DNA of 64,000 nucleotides from Turritopsis dohrnii (Eukaryota > Cnidaria > Hydrozoa > Anthoathecata > Oceaniidae): positions 248,001 to 312,000 of the forward strand of contig BQMF02000416.1 in NCBI GenBank assembly GCA_027922465.2. Direction: 5' to 3'. This document shows, piece after piece, positions 22,032 to 32,673 of this stretch. Within the stretch, counting starts at the first letter, position 1, and every line of letters begins with the position of its first letter. The translations under genes and the position numbers were made by a program. Below the pieces are notes generated by a model, which saw nothing but the letters and a program-made list of their open reading frames with translations, was not told where the DNA came from and made no database searches.

Positions 22032-22521
22032 TTTTATTATCTGCTGTATTTATATTATCATCGGATTTATTTAAATTTATTCCATTAAGGTAATGCCTCC
22101 CGGTAATAAGTCCAACACTGATTGGTGCTAATAATGAGCCGAATTTATAATATAAGTCACATGTAAATCTTTGAAGGGCAGAGTTTAAGAAGGGGTCAGT
22201 TTCCAGGTCATTGCTGAATGCATCTTGATTGTTTATTCCTAACGTTGCACAAGCCCCCATCGAATAAATGCGTATGAGTGATTTCCCTAAGGATTTTACC
22301 ATTGGACCTGATAGTTTAGCTTCATAGATACTAAACAGTTTTTTTACCTCTTCATCTTTGAGTTTAATTTGCTCTTCCGTGTACATTTTCCCTAAGTATA
22401 GCTTGCTATTTCCAGTTAAGACACACTCGAGCAATTTTTGCTTTTTGCCATCTGAAGGTGGTGGTGGGAATTCACCTGGAATATCATAGCCGATTAAATT
22501 ATCGATCGCTGTTTCTGCCAT
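21976..22521 (-). CDS. Conserved Polinton protein with DPFLNSALQRFTC motif
   Basis: 181 residues from ATG 22519-22521 (MAETAIDNLIGYDIPG); an upstream in-frame Met gives a less likely 195-residue form. Contains SGPMVKSLGKSLIRIYSMG, DPFLNSALQRFTCDLYYKFG and APISVGLITGRHYL, a block conserved among Polinton small proteins in my recollection. A charged low-complexity tail follows. No catalytic motif is visible. The frame is open throughout. Likely structural. Confidence 0.72.
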   Translation of the reverse strand: MAETAIDNLIGYDIPGEFPPPPSDGKKQKLLECVLTGNSKLYLGKMYTEEQIKLKDEEVKKLFSIYEAKLSGPMVKSLGKSLIRIYSMGACATLGINNQDAFSNDLETDPFLNSALQRFTCDLYYKFGSLLAPISVGLITGRHYLNGINLNKSDDNINTADNKNVRRTDSYSSDNEEPEKG

Positions 22522-22654
22522 TTTTATTAGGGAGAGGTATTTTTTAATACAGAATAAAAGCAAAATAGCGAGACCAGCAGTATGCTTAATAACATGAAGT
22601 TGACATATTCTATCATTTTGTTGTGTTTGTTATAATTTTCTTATATTCTCTTAT

Positions 22655-22725
22655 AATTTTGTTGAAATTTGCTGTATAAGAGTTTGCTATCTTCTTATAG
22701 CTTTGTTGAAATTTGCTGTATAGCA
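22655..22725. repeat. Short direct repeat in intergenic gap
   Basis: The motif ttgttgaaatttgctgtata occurs at about 22657 and 22704 in the otherwise empty interval between two Polinton genes (22522-22805). Confidence 0.7.
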
Positions 22726-22805
22726 CTGCTGTAGCACTCTTATAACAGTCTTGCAAGTCTTATACTTTTGTTACAAATGTCATGTAACAAATAACGTCAA
22801 CCTGT

Positions 22806-23410
22806 TCAGCAAATCATATACGTTCTTGGGTGTTCCATTCTCATGACTAGGCACGCGTCTTTCCCTCCTTTCAGTTTTTCTTTGACATCTTTCAATTCTT
22901 CTGGCGTCTCAATGACATCGTTCTCTTCATGTATAGTGGCTAGATCGTTTCTATCTTTTGGATACCACACATATAACATTTTAGCTTGTCGTCGTAAATT
23001 TTTAGGTATAGCTGTGTATGATTGTGTGAGTAACCATAGCGAATGATTTCGATGTATGCCGCTAATTGCCAACTCGAGCAAAGGCTGTCTCTTTTTGTCC
23101 AATTTTTCATCAGCGATGATGTCGTCAATGAGGAATAAGGTTTTGTATCCGGCACAGAAAATGGATTTTTTCTTAATCCATTCATACAAAGATCCTTCCG
23201 GTTCAATTAAAATCACATAGCTGTCATTCCAGAACCACTTCCGATCTCTGTAAGTCTGATTCCACCTCAAGGTGGGACATATAATCACGATGAAATCAAA
23301 GTGATCATAGTATTCATTTTCTAATAATTTTACAACACGATCCCTTTACCGCACGATGTTGGTCCAACGAATAATGCTGTGTGAGGCTCTTTCATGTAAA
23401 GTGTGTCCAT
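22806..23410 (-). pseudogene. Polinton packaging ATPase (FtsK/HerA type), frameshifted
   Basis: ATG 23408-23410 begins MDTLYMKEPHTALFV and runs into the Walker A loop GPTSCGKG (about residues 17-24). The frame is lost within a few codons (about 23340) and reopens one base off. The rest holds Walker B (LFLIDDI), a basic stretch (ISGIHRNHSLWLLTQSY), and RRQAKMLYVWYP. The family powers genome packaging into capsids. It lies directly downstream of the major capsid gene on the same strand, as usual in Polintons. A single small indel separates it from an open frame. Confidence 0.9.
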
Positions 23411-23414
23411 TTTA

Positions 23415-24731
23415 CTAAGATAATGCAGACATAAATTGAGCGTTTTGCATGTTTAATTGAGCGTCCATTATTAGATATATATATGCGTTTAAGTTTCCTG
23501 CAGTTTCAGCGGTCTTTTCAATCTGTAAAGTGATGCCTTTACTCGCATTTTCAATCTTTCGACCGGTCCCATGCAAGACATTCTCATCAATTGATCTGAA
23601 ATCTAACCATAGAGCATACTTGTTTGTCAAGTAATCAGAGACTTTTACATCATGTAATCCCAAGCGCTTTCGGTTTTCACCGGCGCTATTATCTTTTGGT
23701 CTTCCTTCAGCAAAATACTTACAAATCTCATTGTATTGTTCAAACGGCTGCATCCCTTGAGCAAAAAGTTGGTTAGGCTTGCCCTCAACGATGACAGATA
23801 CCTTTTTTATCTTTGGATTGTAGAATTTACCGGTATCTCGTTTGTAGGATTCTTCTTCTTCAAACAAAACTAAGATACCCTTCGAAGATTTGGCAGGTGT
23901 GTTGAATGACCAATTCCACGTTGTGTCTGACTTGTTTACTCTAATTTGTCTGTGCCGCAAAATCCTATCATAGAGCAAAGCCATGTTTTCATATTCAGAA
24001 GTGATTTTTCTAGCCAAAGTGGGTTGTGTCACAATCTCATATTCAAGTGAGATGTTGGATATTTTGTATTTACCATCTGGGTTACTTCTTTGACCTCCGG
24101 CAGAAAGTGCGGGTTTAGAATAAATAACTCGGTTATAGTCGTTAAATGTGATCTCGTAGCATAACCTATTACCTAAACCTGCTTGATAATATGGGATAGT
24201 ACTATCTAGCATCTCAAAGTCGAGTGGAATGACAAACTTGTTTTTATAGGTGTCAGCAATGGCCTTGTCTTCTGCATCAGTGGTGTCTTTATCAGAAGCA
24301 CCAATCCTCAATTTCATACCATTTTCTGTACACCCATCGTCGATGATGATACCCTGTCTTATCGCGTTTCTCTTTTCAAACTTGGTTAACCATAAATCTC
24401 TGTAACACCCAAAAATATCAAAGTCATCGATGTTCAATAATTCGTTACCTTCGAACTTGACAGCCAACTTTTTAATGATAGCTCTCCCAATGTTACTGAC
24501 CAATGTTCTTTTTGAGTCAGCTTTCGACTCGAGTTCAATATCAAAACTTAGATTAGCTGTTTCTGGAATAATAACATCATCGCTTCCTAAATTTGGAAAC
24601 CTAACCAACAATAGCTGATTTTGATCAATTTCACTTGGATTGTGTGTGAAAATTACTTTTTGACGAGAACCTTTTACACCGCGGGCAGTTCTAAGTGAAC
24701 GTTCTGGATTTAACCTCTTTCCATACTCCAT
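23415..24731 (-). CDS. Polinton major capsid protein (double jelly-roll), intact
   Basis: 438 residues from ATG 24729-24731. Recognised by the overall Polinton major capsid pattern: N-terminal RSLRTARGVKGSRQKV, a strand-rich first half with the DIFGCYRDLWLTKFEKRNA block, and a second half with PFEQYNEICKYFAEGR and DFRSIDENVLHGTGRKI. Family knowledge places it as the double jelly-roll hexon-like subunit. There are no stops or frameshifts. It lies 42 bp below the minor capsid gene and 4 bp above the ATPase start, a capsid-packaging cluster. Confidence 0.9.
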   Translation of the reverse strand: MEYGKRLNPERSLRTARGVKGSRQKVIFTHNPSEIDQNQLLLVRFPNLGSDDVIIPETANLSFDIELESKADSKRTLVSNIGRAIIKKLAVKFEGNELLNIDDFDIFGCYRDLWLTKFEKRNAIRQGIIIDDGCTENGMKLRIGASDKDTTDAEDKAIADTYKNKFVIPLDFEMLDSTIPYYQAGLGNRLCYEITFNDYNRVIYSKPALSAGGQRSNPDGKYKISNISLEYEIVTQPTLARKITSEYENMALLYDRILRHRQIRVNKSDTTWNWSFNTPAKSSKGILVLFEEEESYKRDTGKFYNPKIKKVSVIVEGKPNQLFAQGMQPFEQYNEICKYFAEGRPKDNSAGENRKRLGLHDVKVSDYLTNKYALWLDFRSIDENVLHGTGRKIENASKGITLQIEKTAETAGNLNAYIYLIMDAQLNMQNAQFMSALS

Positions 24732-24773
24732 TATTAATTATGATATATAATTAATTATTACTTTTTATCTCGG

Positions 24774-25322
24774 TTAGCGAATGTGCAAAACAACGGTTCT
24801 TCCCAGGTTTTCTTTTAGCACATTACCATGCTGATCTGTGATTTTCAACGTGAGAGACTGAAATACACCATTTTTTAATTTTTTGTACTGAGGGTTTTTA
24901 GGCTCAACATGTGTGAAGTCACTATATTTAGCGATGGGAACGGTTATTAAAATATCACTTAGCTGTCCATCCTCAAGATTTTGAGTTTTGTCAAGTTCAG
25001 ATAGATGCAAATTAATTTTGGTTACAATAGCGAGCTTATTTGTTTTGATTATTCGAGGGTTTTTATCTAATGAGGTAAGTTCTACATTACCTGCTAAAAA
25101 GGCATTCAATTCCCTGCTCGTGTATTCCTGTCTAGGTATTATTTTCTCTGCTTTCCCATCACCAGCGGACAGAGACAGTTTCAACTCTGTGGTTATTTCA
25201 TACGTAACATTGTCTACAAACATCTCAAGCAATGCAATTTCTTTTGAGCCATCCATATTTTGAATGGGGTAAGATAGATATATGGTCTTTTCTCCTTTTG
25301 CGACATTTACTGTGATATACAT
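24774..25322 (-). CDS. Polinton minor capsid (penton-like) protein candidate
   Basis: 182 residues from ATG 25320-25322. Strand-rich: MYITVNVAKGEKTIYLSYP, LLEMFVDNVTYEITTEL, and a C-terminal LTLKITDQHGNVL. Position immediately upstream of the major capsid gene, size and beta-rich composition fit the single jelly-roll minor capsid protein of Polintons (PX-type). No frame break. Sequence similarity in this family is weak, so the assignment rests partly on position. Confidence 0.78.
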   Translation of the reverse strand: MYITVNVAKGEKTIYLSYPIQNMDGSKEIALLEMFVDNVTYEITTELKLSLSAGDGKAEKIIPRQEYTSRELNAFLAGNVELTSLDKNPRIIKTNKLAIVTKINLHLSELDKTQNLEDGQLSDILITVPIAKYSDFTHVEPKNPQYKKLKNGVFQSLTLKITDQHGNVLKENLGRTVVLHIR

Positions 25323-25360
25323 TTCTTGTATTAGAGAATAGAGGATAATATTTTTAAATA

Positions 25361-25921
25361 ATGGAGAACATTTTTAAATATGCCCCCAATGCGCTTTATA
25401 AAGCAAATGGAGGACAATACCTTCAGATATTGAATTCTAAAGATTTATACAAACAAACAATTATCGTCTCTAAAAATGGTTCTTTTCCTGCGAGCTTTCC
25501 CAACATTTTTACTAATTACGAAATGGATGAAAATGAACAACGCATGAAAATTTGGCAAAAACAACCATTTAAGTTATGGCAAACCCAACTCAATTTTGTC
25601 ACTTGGTGTACTTCTAGTGCTTGTGGAGTCATTTTTGAACATCTGAAAGAAGGTCGCTCTATTCCTATGATTAGATCTTTTCACGTCTATTATCACATTA
25701 GACGAATCATTAAGCGCTTGCAGACACCTCTACCTTTTGAAGATAGTTTCAACCAATACGATAATCCTTATAACAAAGAAGAGTTTTTAAAAATCTGTAG
25801 TGAATATGGTGTCGATTCTGATCCTAAAAAATACATTGCTTTGATTTTAGCGATAACCACGATGTTTAGTATATGGTATATATATATTTCGCTGATCAGC
25901 GCATGTAGTGTGCAATTATAG
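25361..25921 (+). pseudogene. Conserved Polinton gene with WCTSSACGV motif, 3'-truncated
   Basis: ATG 25361 opens 186 residues, divergent from the capsid genes. The first about 157 residues look genuine and include QTQLNFVTWCTSSACGV, FHVYYHIRRII and PLPFEDSFNQYDNPY, then CSEYGVD. I recall this protein as several hundred residues in other Polintons. Here the conserved reading ends where the right inverted repeat begins (25835), and the last about 29 codons (hydrophobic, then ISACSVQL) are read from repeat sequence. The 3' half of the gene seems to have been lost at the repeat junction. Function unknown. Confidence 0.75.
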
Positions 25922-26339
25922 CCGGCATTGTAGATACATGCTGACACTTCTAAGCCCTGGCGTTTGTTGAATTTCGATCGAAATGACGGTAACCTGAATG
26001 TCTCTATGGACCAGAGAAACCTGACAGTGATAAATCACCCAGACGCAATGCTAACCATTCCGCGATATATTCAACTCAACTGCGGGGAAGTGCGTACAAC
26101 CAGAACATGAGAGATCTACAACCGCCGAAGTATATATACTTCCTCTCAGACGAACTGCGTGGGGTTCGAACACACGACCTTGCTGTTGCAAGTTAGCGTT
26201 CTTATCCACTAGACTACGCTGATCTGTGTGTTATAAGTATTGTTAGCTCATTTATGTTATAAAGTTTAAACTACTACACACTGCTTTTTACTACAATTGG
26301 GGATTTCCCCTGGACATTTTTATGAGATATTTAATTGTT
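25835..26339 (-). repeat. Polinton right terminal inverted repeat (505 bp)
   Basis: Inverted copy of 10786-11305, lacking the 15-bp insertion seen there. Outer end ...tttaattgtt; inner limit at attgctttgattttagcg. Confidence 0.92.
26152..26224 (-). other. tRNA-like sequence in right Polinton repeat
   Basis: 73-nt inverted counterpart of 10901-10973 with the same A-box, B-box and acceptor-like ends. Two differences from the left copy are visible: a T/C change by the anticodon-loop region and a one-base change near the B box. Both Polinton ends therefore carry it pointing inwards. Confidence 0.6.
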
Positions 26340-26579
26340 TACATTTCTGAGTAGTTTGTGGTTATAATAATAATATTAGGGAAAACCCCTAATATTTATT
26401 ACCTAAACTTTATGTTGGGAAATACCCGAAATCATATGATTTTCCATGTTAATACTTTATGTTTATGAGAAAATAATTAACTGGGATTCTCGCTTATGAT
26501 TAGGAGGGACACAATTTCTGGGCTAGAATCGGCACTTTCCTATCTCTATGATGTTCTATGATGTTCTACTAATCCAGGA

Positions 26580-27170
26580 GACTCATTTTACGCTGCAAAC
26601 TGCCGCCCTCTGGAAGGCTGAGTGGGAGCCGTACGGGTCCTTTGTATGGTCATCACTCACCAACTTATGACACAACCTTCAAAGTGCTCCACGACATACT
26701 ACCATCCAACCTTGAGCTAAGCAGGTGGAGACGCTACAAACGGAACACGGCACTACAGAGTAAAGCATCTGAACAAATAGAAGACGTCACTTACATCTTC
26801 CTTTTCTGTCCACACATCCGGAAAATTCTTACGTACCTACTAAAACTTGTCACGGCAGTCTCCGTTATACCTTATCTCACCTTCTCAGATCTTATCCTTT
26901 TTCATCGTTTGGCTAACCTTCCGCATCCTGACTCATTTTTTCAATCTTGAACGTGGGGATAGACAAGATATGGAGGCGAAGGAACGCAGTCAAGTACAAC
27001 GCGCTTCCGGCGAACGACTCCTAAGCGTTGGTGGCAATCAGATGAGAGCTGACGATTGCGATCCGCATCAAGCACATCCAGGCCCTGAGGGAGGGAAGAA
27101 TGCTGGAATTTCAGGCAAATTTCATTCACTCTAGAGTGAAGCTAGAGTGGAGGGAGATGGTAGTTTAACC
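26580..27170 (+). pseudogene. LINE reverse transcriptase C-terminal remnant
   Basis: Reading from about 26640, the frame contains LHDILPSNLELSRWRRY, then VTYIFLFCPHIRKIL. This resembles the zinc-knuckle/W region at the end of LINE ORF2 proteins, where C and H residues precede a hydrophobic WNxxx-type tail. Later frames add a basic KIWRRRNAVKYN-like stretch near 26960-27000. Frameshifts throughout and no palm. Family not assigned. Confidence 0.5.
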
Positions 27171-28640
27171 CTTCTCCTGCCATCGGGGTGATTATGACAT
27201 TCGTACAAATGGAACGAGCAAACGTGTTCATAAAGTCCCTGTCCCTTCCAACACAAATCACCCACATTCCTAACCCGAAAAACCTCAAAAAAGCTTAAAA
27301 ACAAAACTTCACACAAAGATTTGACGAAGATTTGACAAAATCTTCTAGTAATGAATTAAGATGAAAAATACTTTTAAATGGTCAACGCTCATTGGCTAAT
27401 TTCGATAAAATTCCTAGAATTGCATTGTTCAAATCTCATCCTACTTCATCACATCAGGAAGATGATAAATCTAATATCTCGAAAACTTTAAGAGGTTTTT
27501 CGAAAATCTTTTCACCAAAAGATAGCCTTTAGATAGAGGATTCTAACAATCCCAAAAGGTTACGAAAAAAACATGTTTTGAAAAAAATCAAAAATCCCAA
27601 AACACACTGAAACTCAGTAATAAGTATAAGTGGTACCTCTGTCAACCGAAAATATATTTATTACAACGGAAAAAATATATATATGTCAAAACGGCAGCTG
27701 GAAACAACAGAAAACCAGCCGTAAAAAAAGGATCGAAAACTCCCGCCGAAAAATGCCGACAAAGAAAATTAAGGAACCAATCACATTACAGAATGGCATT
27801 TTCGGATCAAATTCGATCCTTTTTTCAAACAGAAAAATAACAATATTACAACGGCCAATAGAAAATCACTTTCATCTTCCAATCAAATTAAGGAACAAAA
27901 TGAAACTTCTTCATCCAATTAGAAAAGAGAAAAAATGGACCGCACGCGAAAGTGACAACAGTATAATTCCCCGCCACGGGAACTGCTGTATATATTAGAC
28001 CAATGTAAATAATGAATTAACTAGCCGCCAAGGCGGCGTCGCTCACCGCCGATGTTCAGCATGCGTTAAGTTCACGAAAAATAAAATTAAGTAATTGGCA
28101 ATAATAAGTGTACCCATGTTGTAGGGCTCGAAAAACGGATCAAAAAAATGTATGGGATCGTTCCGCTACGATCAACCGTTACAGAGATATCATTGTTCAA
28201 AGATTTTGATGACGTCACAGACCCATCCCCAAAAAAATTTTGTCCAAATTTTTCGTCACCCCATCGCCTGTATCGCGGACCCCAAAAAACGTCAGTTATC
28301 CCTATTGGTTATGGAGATAATTTTCTCTAAACGTCGCATTCGATTAGGGTCTCAATACAATGGCTTCACACTGACGTTGCGCACAAGAAGAGAAATAATT
28401 TATGTCTGATCTTACATTGCTGACTACCTGATTTCTTTCGAAGTTCACATCTACCATTTTGCGTGACTTACAGACATGTTATTCAGAATGTCTTTGATGC
28501 ATTAGCGAAGAGACTAGTATCTCGCGTAAAAGCTTTTTACGACTTTAATTTCGAAATGGATGTGCAAAAACCCCGTGACGAAAATTTCAAATTTTGTTAC
28601 AACGGCCGCATCTTACAAGAGTAGAACGAGGGTCGTTTAC
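27171..28640. other. No gene supported
   Basis: AT-rich interval with short non-homologous open stretches. Contains a ccgccaaggcggcgtcgctc block near 28024 and a gatgacgtcac motif near 28208, both resembling other dispersed repeats here (compare 56060 and 49610). Confidence 0.4.
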
Positions 28641-28659
28641 TCCACTTATATATACAACA

Positions 28660-29080
28660 AACGGTGGAATGGGAACTGAAGCACAACATTTCATTCGAGC
28701 ACTGGCGATGCTACTTTCCGAGAAGAAAAATGAAAGTTACAATCTAACGATAACGATAACGATAACGGCTTAGAACAAAGATCTCTTTTGCTTTGACAAA
28801 GTCGGTTATCACCTGTATTCGTGGTACACGAACGCCAGTGAAATCCAAAATAAGAACTGATGAAATAAACATTTTTGAAAAATTAGTCTACAATCGATAA
28901 CCGAAATTTTTATACTATTGTCGAAATATTTAATCATTTTGTTTTTTTATATTTAGTTTTATATTTAGTTTATATTTAGTTTATATTTAGTTAATTTATT
29001 CTGTTTGAATGTAGAAATAAAGTTGACGCCAAAAAAAAAAAAAAATAACAAAAAATAAAAAATAAAAAATAAAAAACTTA
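28660..29080 (+). pseudogene. 3' end of a retroelement ORF with polyadenylated tail
   Basis: Across one frame change, the sequence reads GMGTEAQHFIRALAMLLSEKK and then, after an (AACGAT)n run near 28746, RTKISFALTKSVITCIRGTR followed by TPVKSKIRTDEINIFEKL and a stop at about 28917. I associate this block with the C-terminus of mobile-element ORFs in invertebrates, but cannot name the group. About 90 bp on, an AATAAA (29005-29010 area) precedes an A run (about 29027-29045), consistent with a retroposed transcript end. Confidence 0.45.
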
Positions 29081-29491
29081 CAGACAAACCAACAAACGGA
29101 GAATCGGCTATTAATATATAGATGAAATAAAAGATAAAAAAAATTACTCACTATCAGGAGCGGCAAAAACATGTCCGATAAGAACAGATGCTTTTATTTT
29201 TTTTGTATTCTAATTCAAAATTCAAATTAGGCGAAATTTTCTAATGAGTTGTTTGTTGTGTCATTTCAATTCAGTCTCTTCGTTGGGCTTGAGTTTAGAT
29301 TGGAGGTTGTTAGACTGTTTTGGCTTGGCAGAGACATTTACTTTAAGATCGGATCCAACAATGATTTTTATTTTAACTTTTGACAATATATTTCGATATT
29401 AATAATATCATCCTCAGGTCTAAAAGATAAAATAAAATCTGTTAAAAACAATAAAAATCTACAATTAAATTCATATTAACATTCATATATA

Positions 29492-30280
29492 CAGTGTGTC
29501 CACGAGAAAGTGGGCACCTGGTTTAAAACACGGATAACTTTTCGAATATTCACCATTACAATGCAATTTTTATACCGTTGGAAAGAAGAATTTACGAGCT
29601 TTCCAAAAACATAGGTTGTTATTTGTAAAAAATTTTATTTTAAAGAATAAAGACTATTTTTTCTTTCGACACGGTTGTTAATTTTGTAATGATCAATAAA
29701 ACAGACTTTTAATGAGCAATTAACTCTTTCTTTCGTTGAAACAACAGCTGTTGGTGGTGTTGTGATAAGCTTGTCACGAAACATTTTGAAAAGGCACAAA
29801 TGTTTTTCATTGTGTAAACTTACCTTAAGTTTTTTATTATGATTTAATAACTTTGTATTCCCAAAGCCTTGCCAAAATCTTTATAAGCAAAAAAAACATT
29901 TTAAAAAGTTTTTTTAAATCTTCGTAAAAGATTTTTAGAAATGAAACTTTTATGTTTCAAGTTTCTAAAAAAAATATGTATTTTCCAAGTTTAAATGCAG
30001 CTTTATTACAATATTTTAATTTTTCATGACTTTCCATATTACTCGAGTCATTAACTCCTATTCAAGCAAGCGTTATTGATCATTATTGATTTAATTGCGT
30101 GGCTTCATGGTAAAATCGATTATAATTCCCCCAAAATTAATTTTTCCATTACATAGGTCATGTATTTAGAGAGAACAAAAAATTTCCTTTCTTTTGGTAT
30201 AAAAACTGAAAAAAACAAGCACGAAAAACATAAGATATGTTTCTTGACAGTTAGGTGCCCACTTTCTCGTGGACACACTG
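29492..30280. mobile_element. Mariner/Tc1-type MITE, 789 bp
   Basis: Perfect 28-bp inverted ends: 29492-29519 (cagtgtgtccacgagaaag...) and 30253-30280. Flanked by TA on both sides, the Tc1/mariner target duplication. The interior is AT-rich and shows no transposase. Confidence 0.9.
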
Positions 30281-31679
30281 TACATATAGTTATATACAAC
30301 ACTCATGACGCCTTACAGAACTGACTGAAAATTGATTGAATTTTTATTACTAACGCACGGCTGCTAATCTATCTAATCACGGCTATCAATCTTTTGTATT
30401 TAGAGATGGTTTTAATTCATTGATCATTAAGGCTTCCAAAATCATTAAAGGGGAATCAAACCCTCAGATAAAATTTTGTAAATTCATTCAAAAAATCAAA
30501 TTAATAAAAATAAAACTTGTTTGAGACTAAAATTAATCTTCCTTCTCTTCGTAATTCGTCATAATTGAACCCAAAACCATTAGCGCTGAGGTCCAGGACA
30601 GAAGCCGTAGTCACGTGATATGACGTGTATTACGCTTAAGTTTCGCTCGATCATAGAGATGTGATAAGGATGGCAAACAGGAAACAGAATATCACCAAAG
30701 TTATCTGATACTACTAAAGAAGAAGATGAAGTAGTTTAGGGTGCTGTCTTAACAAATCTGTTTGAAGTTGATTGCATGTAAATGCTGCCAGGAGAATGCA
30801 GCTCTTTTAAACTAGCATGTAGCTAGCTAAAAGTGCCCCAGCGTTCAAGCATTGCACTTTGTACACACAGCAAGCTATACATTAACAACAGAAACAAAAA
30901 GAACTGTTTTGGTTGATTTGGGACCTGTGGCATACGTATATGCTTAATTTCAACAAAGACAGTTTTTTAGGAATTCTCAAAACTGCTCAAAACTCACTCA
31001 ATTTCAAAACCAACTTGGAACCAAATAAATCTAAACTTAAACAGATGAAAATCTGCACAAAACTTTGTTACTTTTTGTTATCTCTCAGGCCTAAGTCACA
31101 ATGATGCTAATATACCTTTCAAAAAGTGTAAATAAGGCTTAACAAGTAATATCAGAAAGTATTTGCTACAAACAAAAGAAAAGTGTGAACTGAAACAATG
31201 GATACATATTTTATAATGCAAACAAGATTTGCAAAAATGTGACTATATATTTTCCCAAGTTGCAAGCATTTTTTCAATTATTGTGTATTGATAACCATGA
31301 GAAAAATGTATCATTAAATAATTACAGTATAACTACCATCAACCTGAAACTCAGATTGAATTTAATACCACAAAAAAAGGATTTAAAAAAAAGGAGTTAA
31401 AAAGTGACTGAGAAGTTACTACGGACTTATAGCTAAAAATTATAAGACCTAAATGTGACTAATATTTCCCCTTAAACAACTGCATATCAACAACCCCATC
31501 AATGTGTAAGACAATTTCATCATAATAGCATGATCTTTATTGTTGCAGAAGCTTGAAAAGTTTCCTATCCTTTATACCATAAAATAAGGGAAAACAATGT
31601 AATTTAACAGAACACTTGCCTTTTGAAACTCGGACAAAACTTTCTTACAGCATTATAAAATCAAATTTGTATATAAGTT
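30281..31679. other. No gene supported
   Basis: AT-rich sequence with no domain, splice signals or repeat that I can assign. Confidence 0.4.
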
Positions 31680-32673
31680 CAGGAGCGGACGCAGGGTACA
31701 GCTCATACAGCTCAAGCTGTAGTAAAATTTCGTCAAGAGAATGATTTCTAAATGATTTACGGCAGTTTTCCTTTATTCTCACTTCGCCAATTTGTCACGT
31801 CATCATATATCACGCGACGCGATGCCCGTCACTCAAAAATCTGTCTAATACATTTATTTATGGATTAGCACGTTATTTGTTGGCGCCCCATTTGACTTGC
31901 AAATTTTAGGTGTGCCATAACTGCAAACCCCACAGCTTGATTGTTCTGCCTTACAGCTCAAAACTCGGCCCCTTTTGATCTATGATGATACAAGTTAAAA
32001 CTAACAGTTTTGAGCTGTATAGATAAAGCTCAAAGATACAGCTCAAGTCCCGATTCTACGGTAGTTCGACACCCATAGCCCTAATTGTAGCTTAGCAGTA
32101 ACTCTTTCGTTCTTCCGTCTGTTTGAACAGTACAGCTCTCGTGCCTAAAGTACGTAGAACGTTAATAGGTTTTAGCCAAAAATGTAAGCCTTTAGGTCTT
32201 TCGGTCGTCGGTAGAGTGGTCAAATACAGCTCAAAAACAGCTCAAAGCCCATACCATACACGTGCGTGGATGGAACCTCTCTCTTGATTTTACAACATCT
32301 AAGAATCCTTGTTCTCCAAGACGTTTTTATTTCTCCAAATGAGAAGGGACTTTAGAGCAGAGAAATACCTTGCAGAAGATGAAAGAAAACATCGTGATGG
32401 ATGCAAAGTATAAGTTTATGTTTTCCCCTTTTATTAAAACTTTGCATTTTATAAATCTTCAGTTTTGTTTGTTTTGTTTTGATTATTAATTTGTTTAATT
32501 TAATTGCAGAACAATAAAACAAAGATGAATGTGAGTTTAGATTCAATATAATTTGTTCACACAATATCTCTACTATAGATATATTTGTAAATTTGTGGAA
32601 AAAGAACATAATTTCATGATTTTTTTTATTATCTTTTGCCTTGCTAAACTCTGAACTTTAGAATTTTACTCCA
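31680..32673. repeat. Left arm of a long inverted repeat pair
   Basis: Begins caggagcggacgcaggg, a hAT-like end. From about 31845 to 32673 it matches the reverse complement of 39682-40604. Both arms contain repeated cagctcaaa / gagctgtat motifs and an internal ctttgcattttataaatc segment. The outer 165 bp has no visible partner, because a SINE truncates the other arm. Confidence 0.85.

Larger units (their letters stand above)
10786..26339. mobile_element. Polinton/Maverick element, 15.5 kb, degenerate
   Basis: Matching inverted repeats bound a block with the diagnostic Polinton set: protein-primed family B DNA polymerase, retroviral-like integrase, FtsK/HerA-type packaging ATPase, double jelly-roll major capsid protein and a candidate single jelly-roll minor capsid protein, plus many small conserved Polinton genes. 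Several genes carry stops or frameshifts and the polymerase has lost its palm core, so the copy cannot be autonomous. The expected adenovirus-type cysteine protease was not found. Outer ends were set where the two repeat arms stop matching. The 6-bp target duplication usual for Polintons is not evident (ctgacc left, tacatt right), so the true ends may have eroded. Confidence 0.93.
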
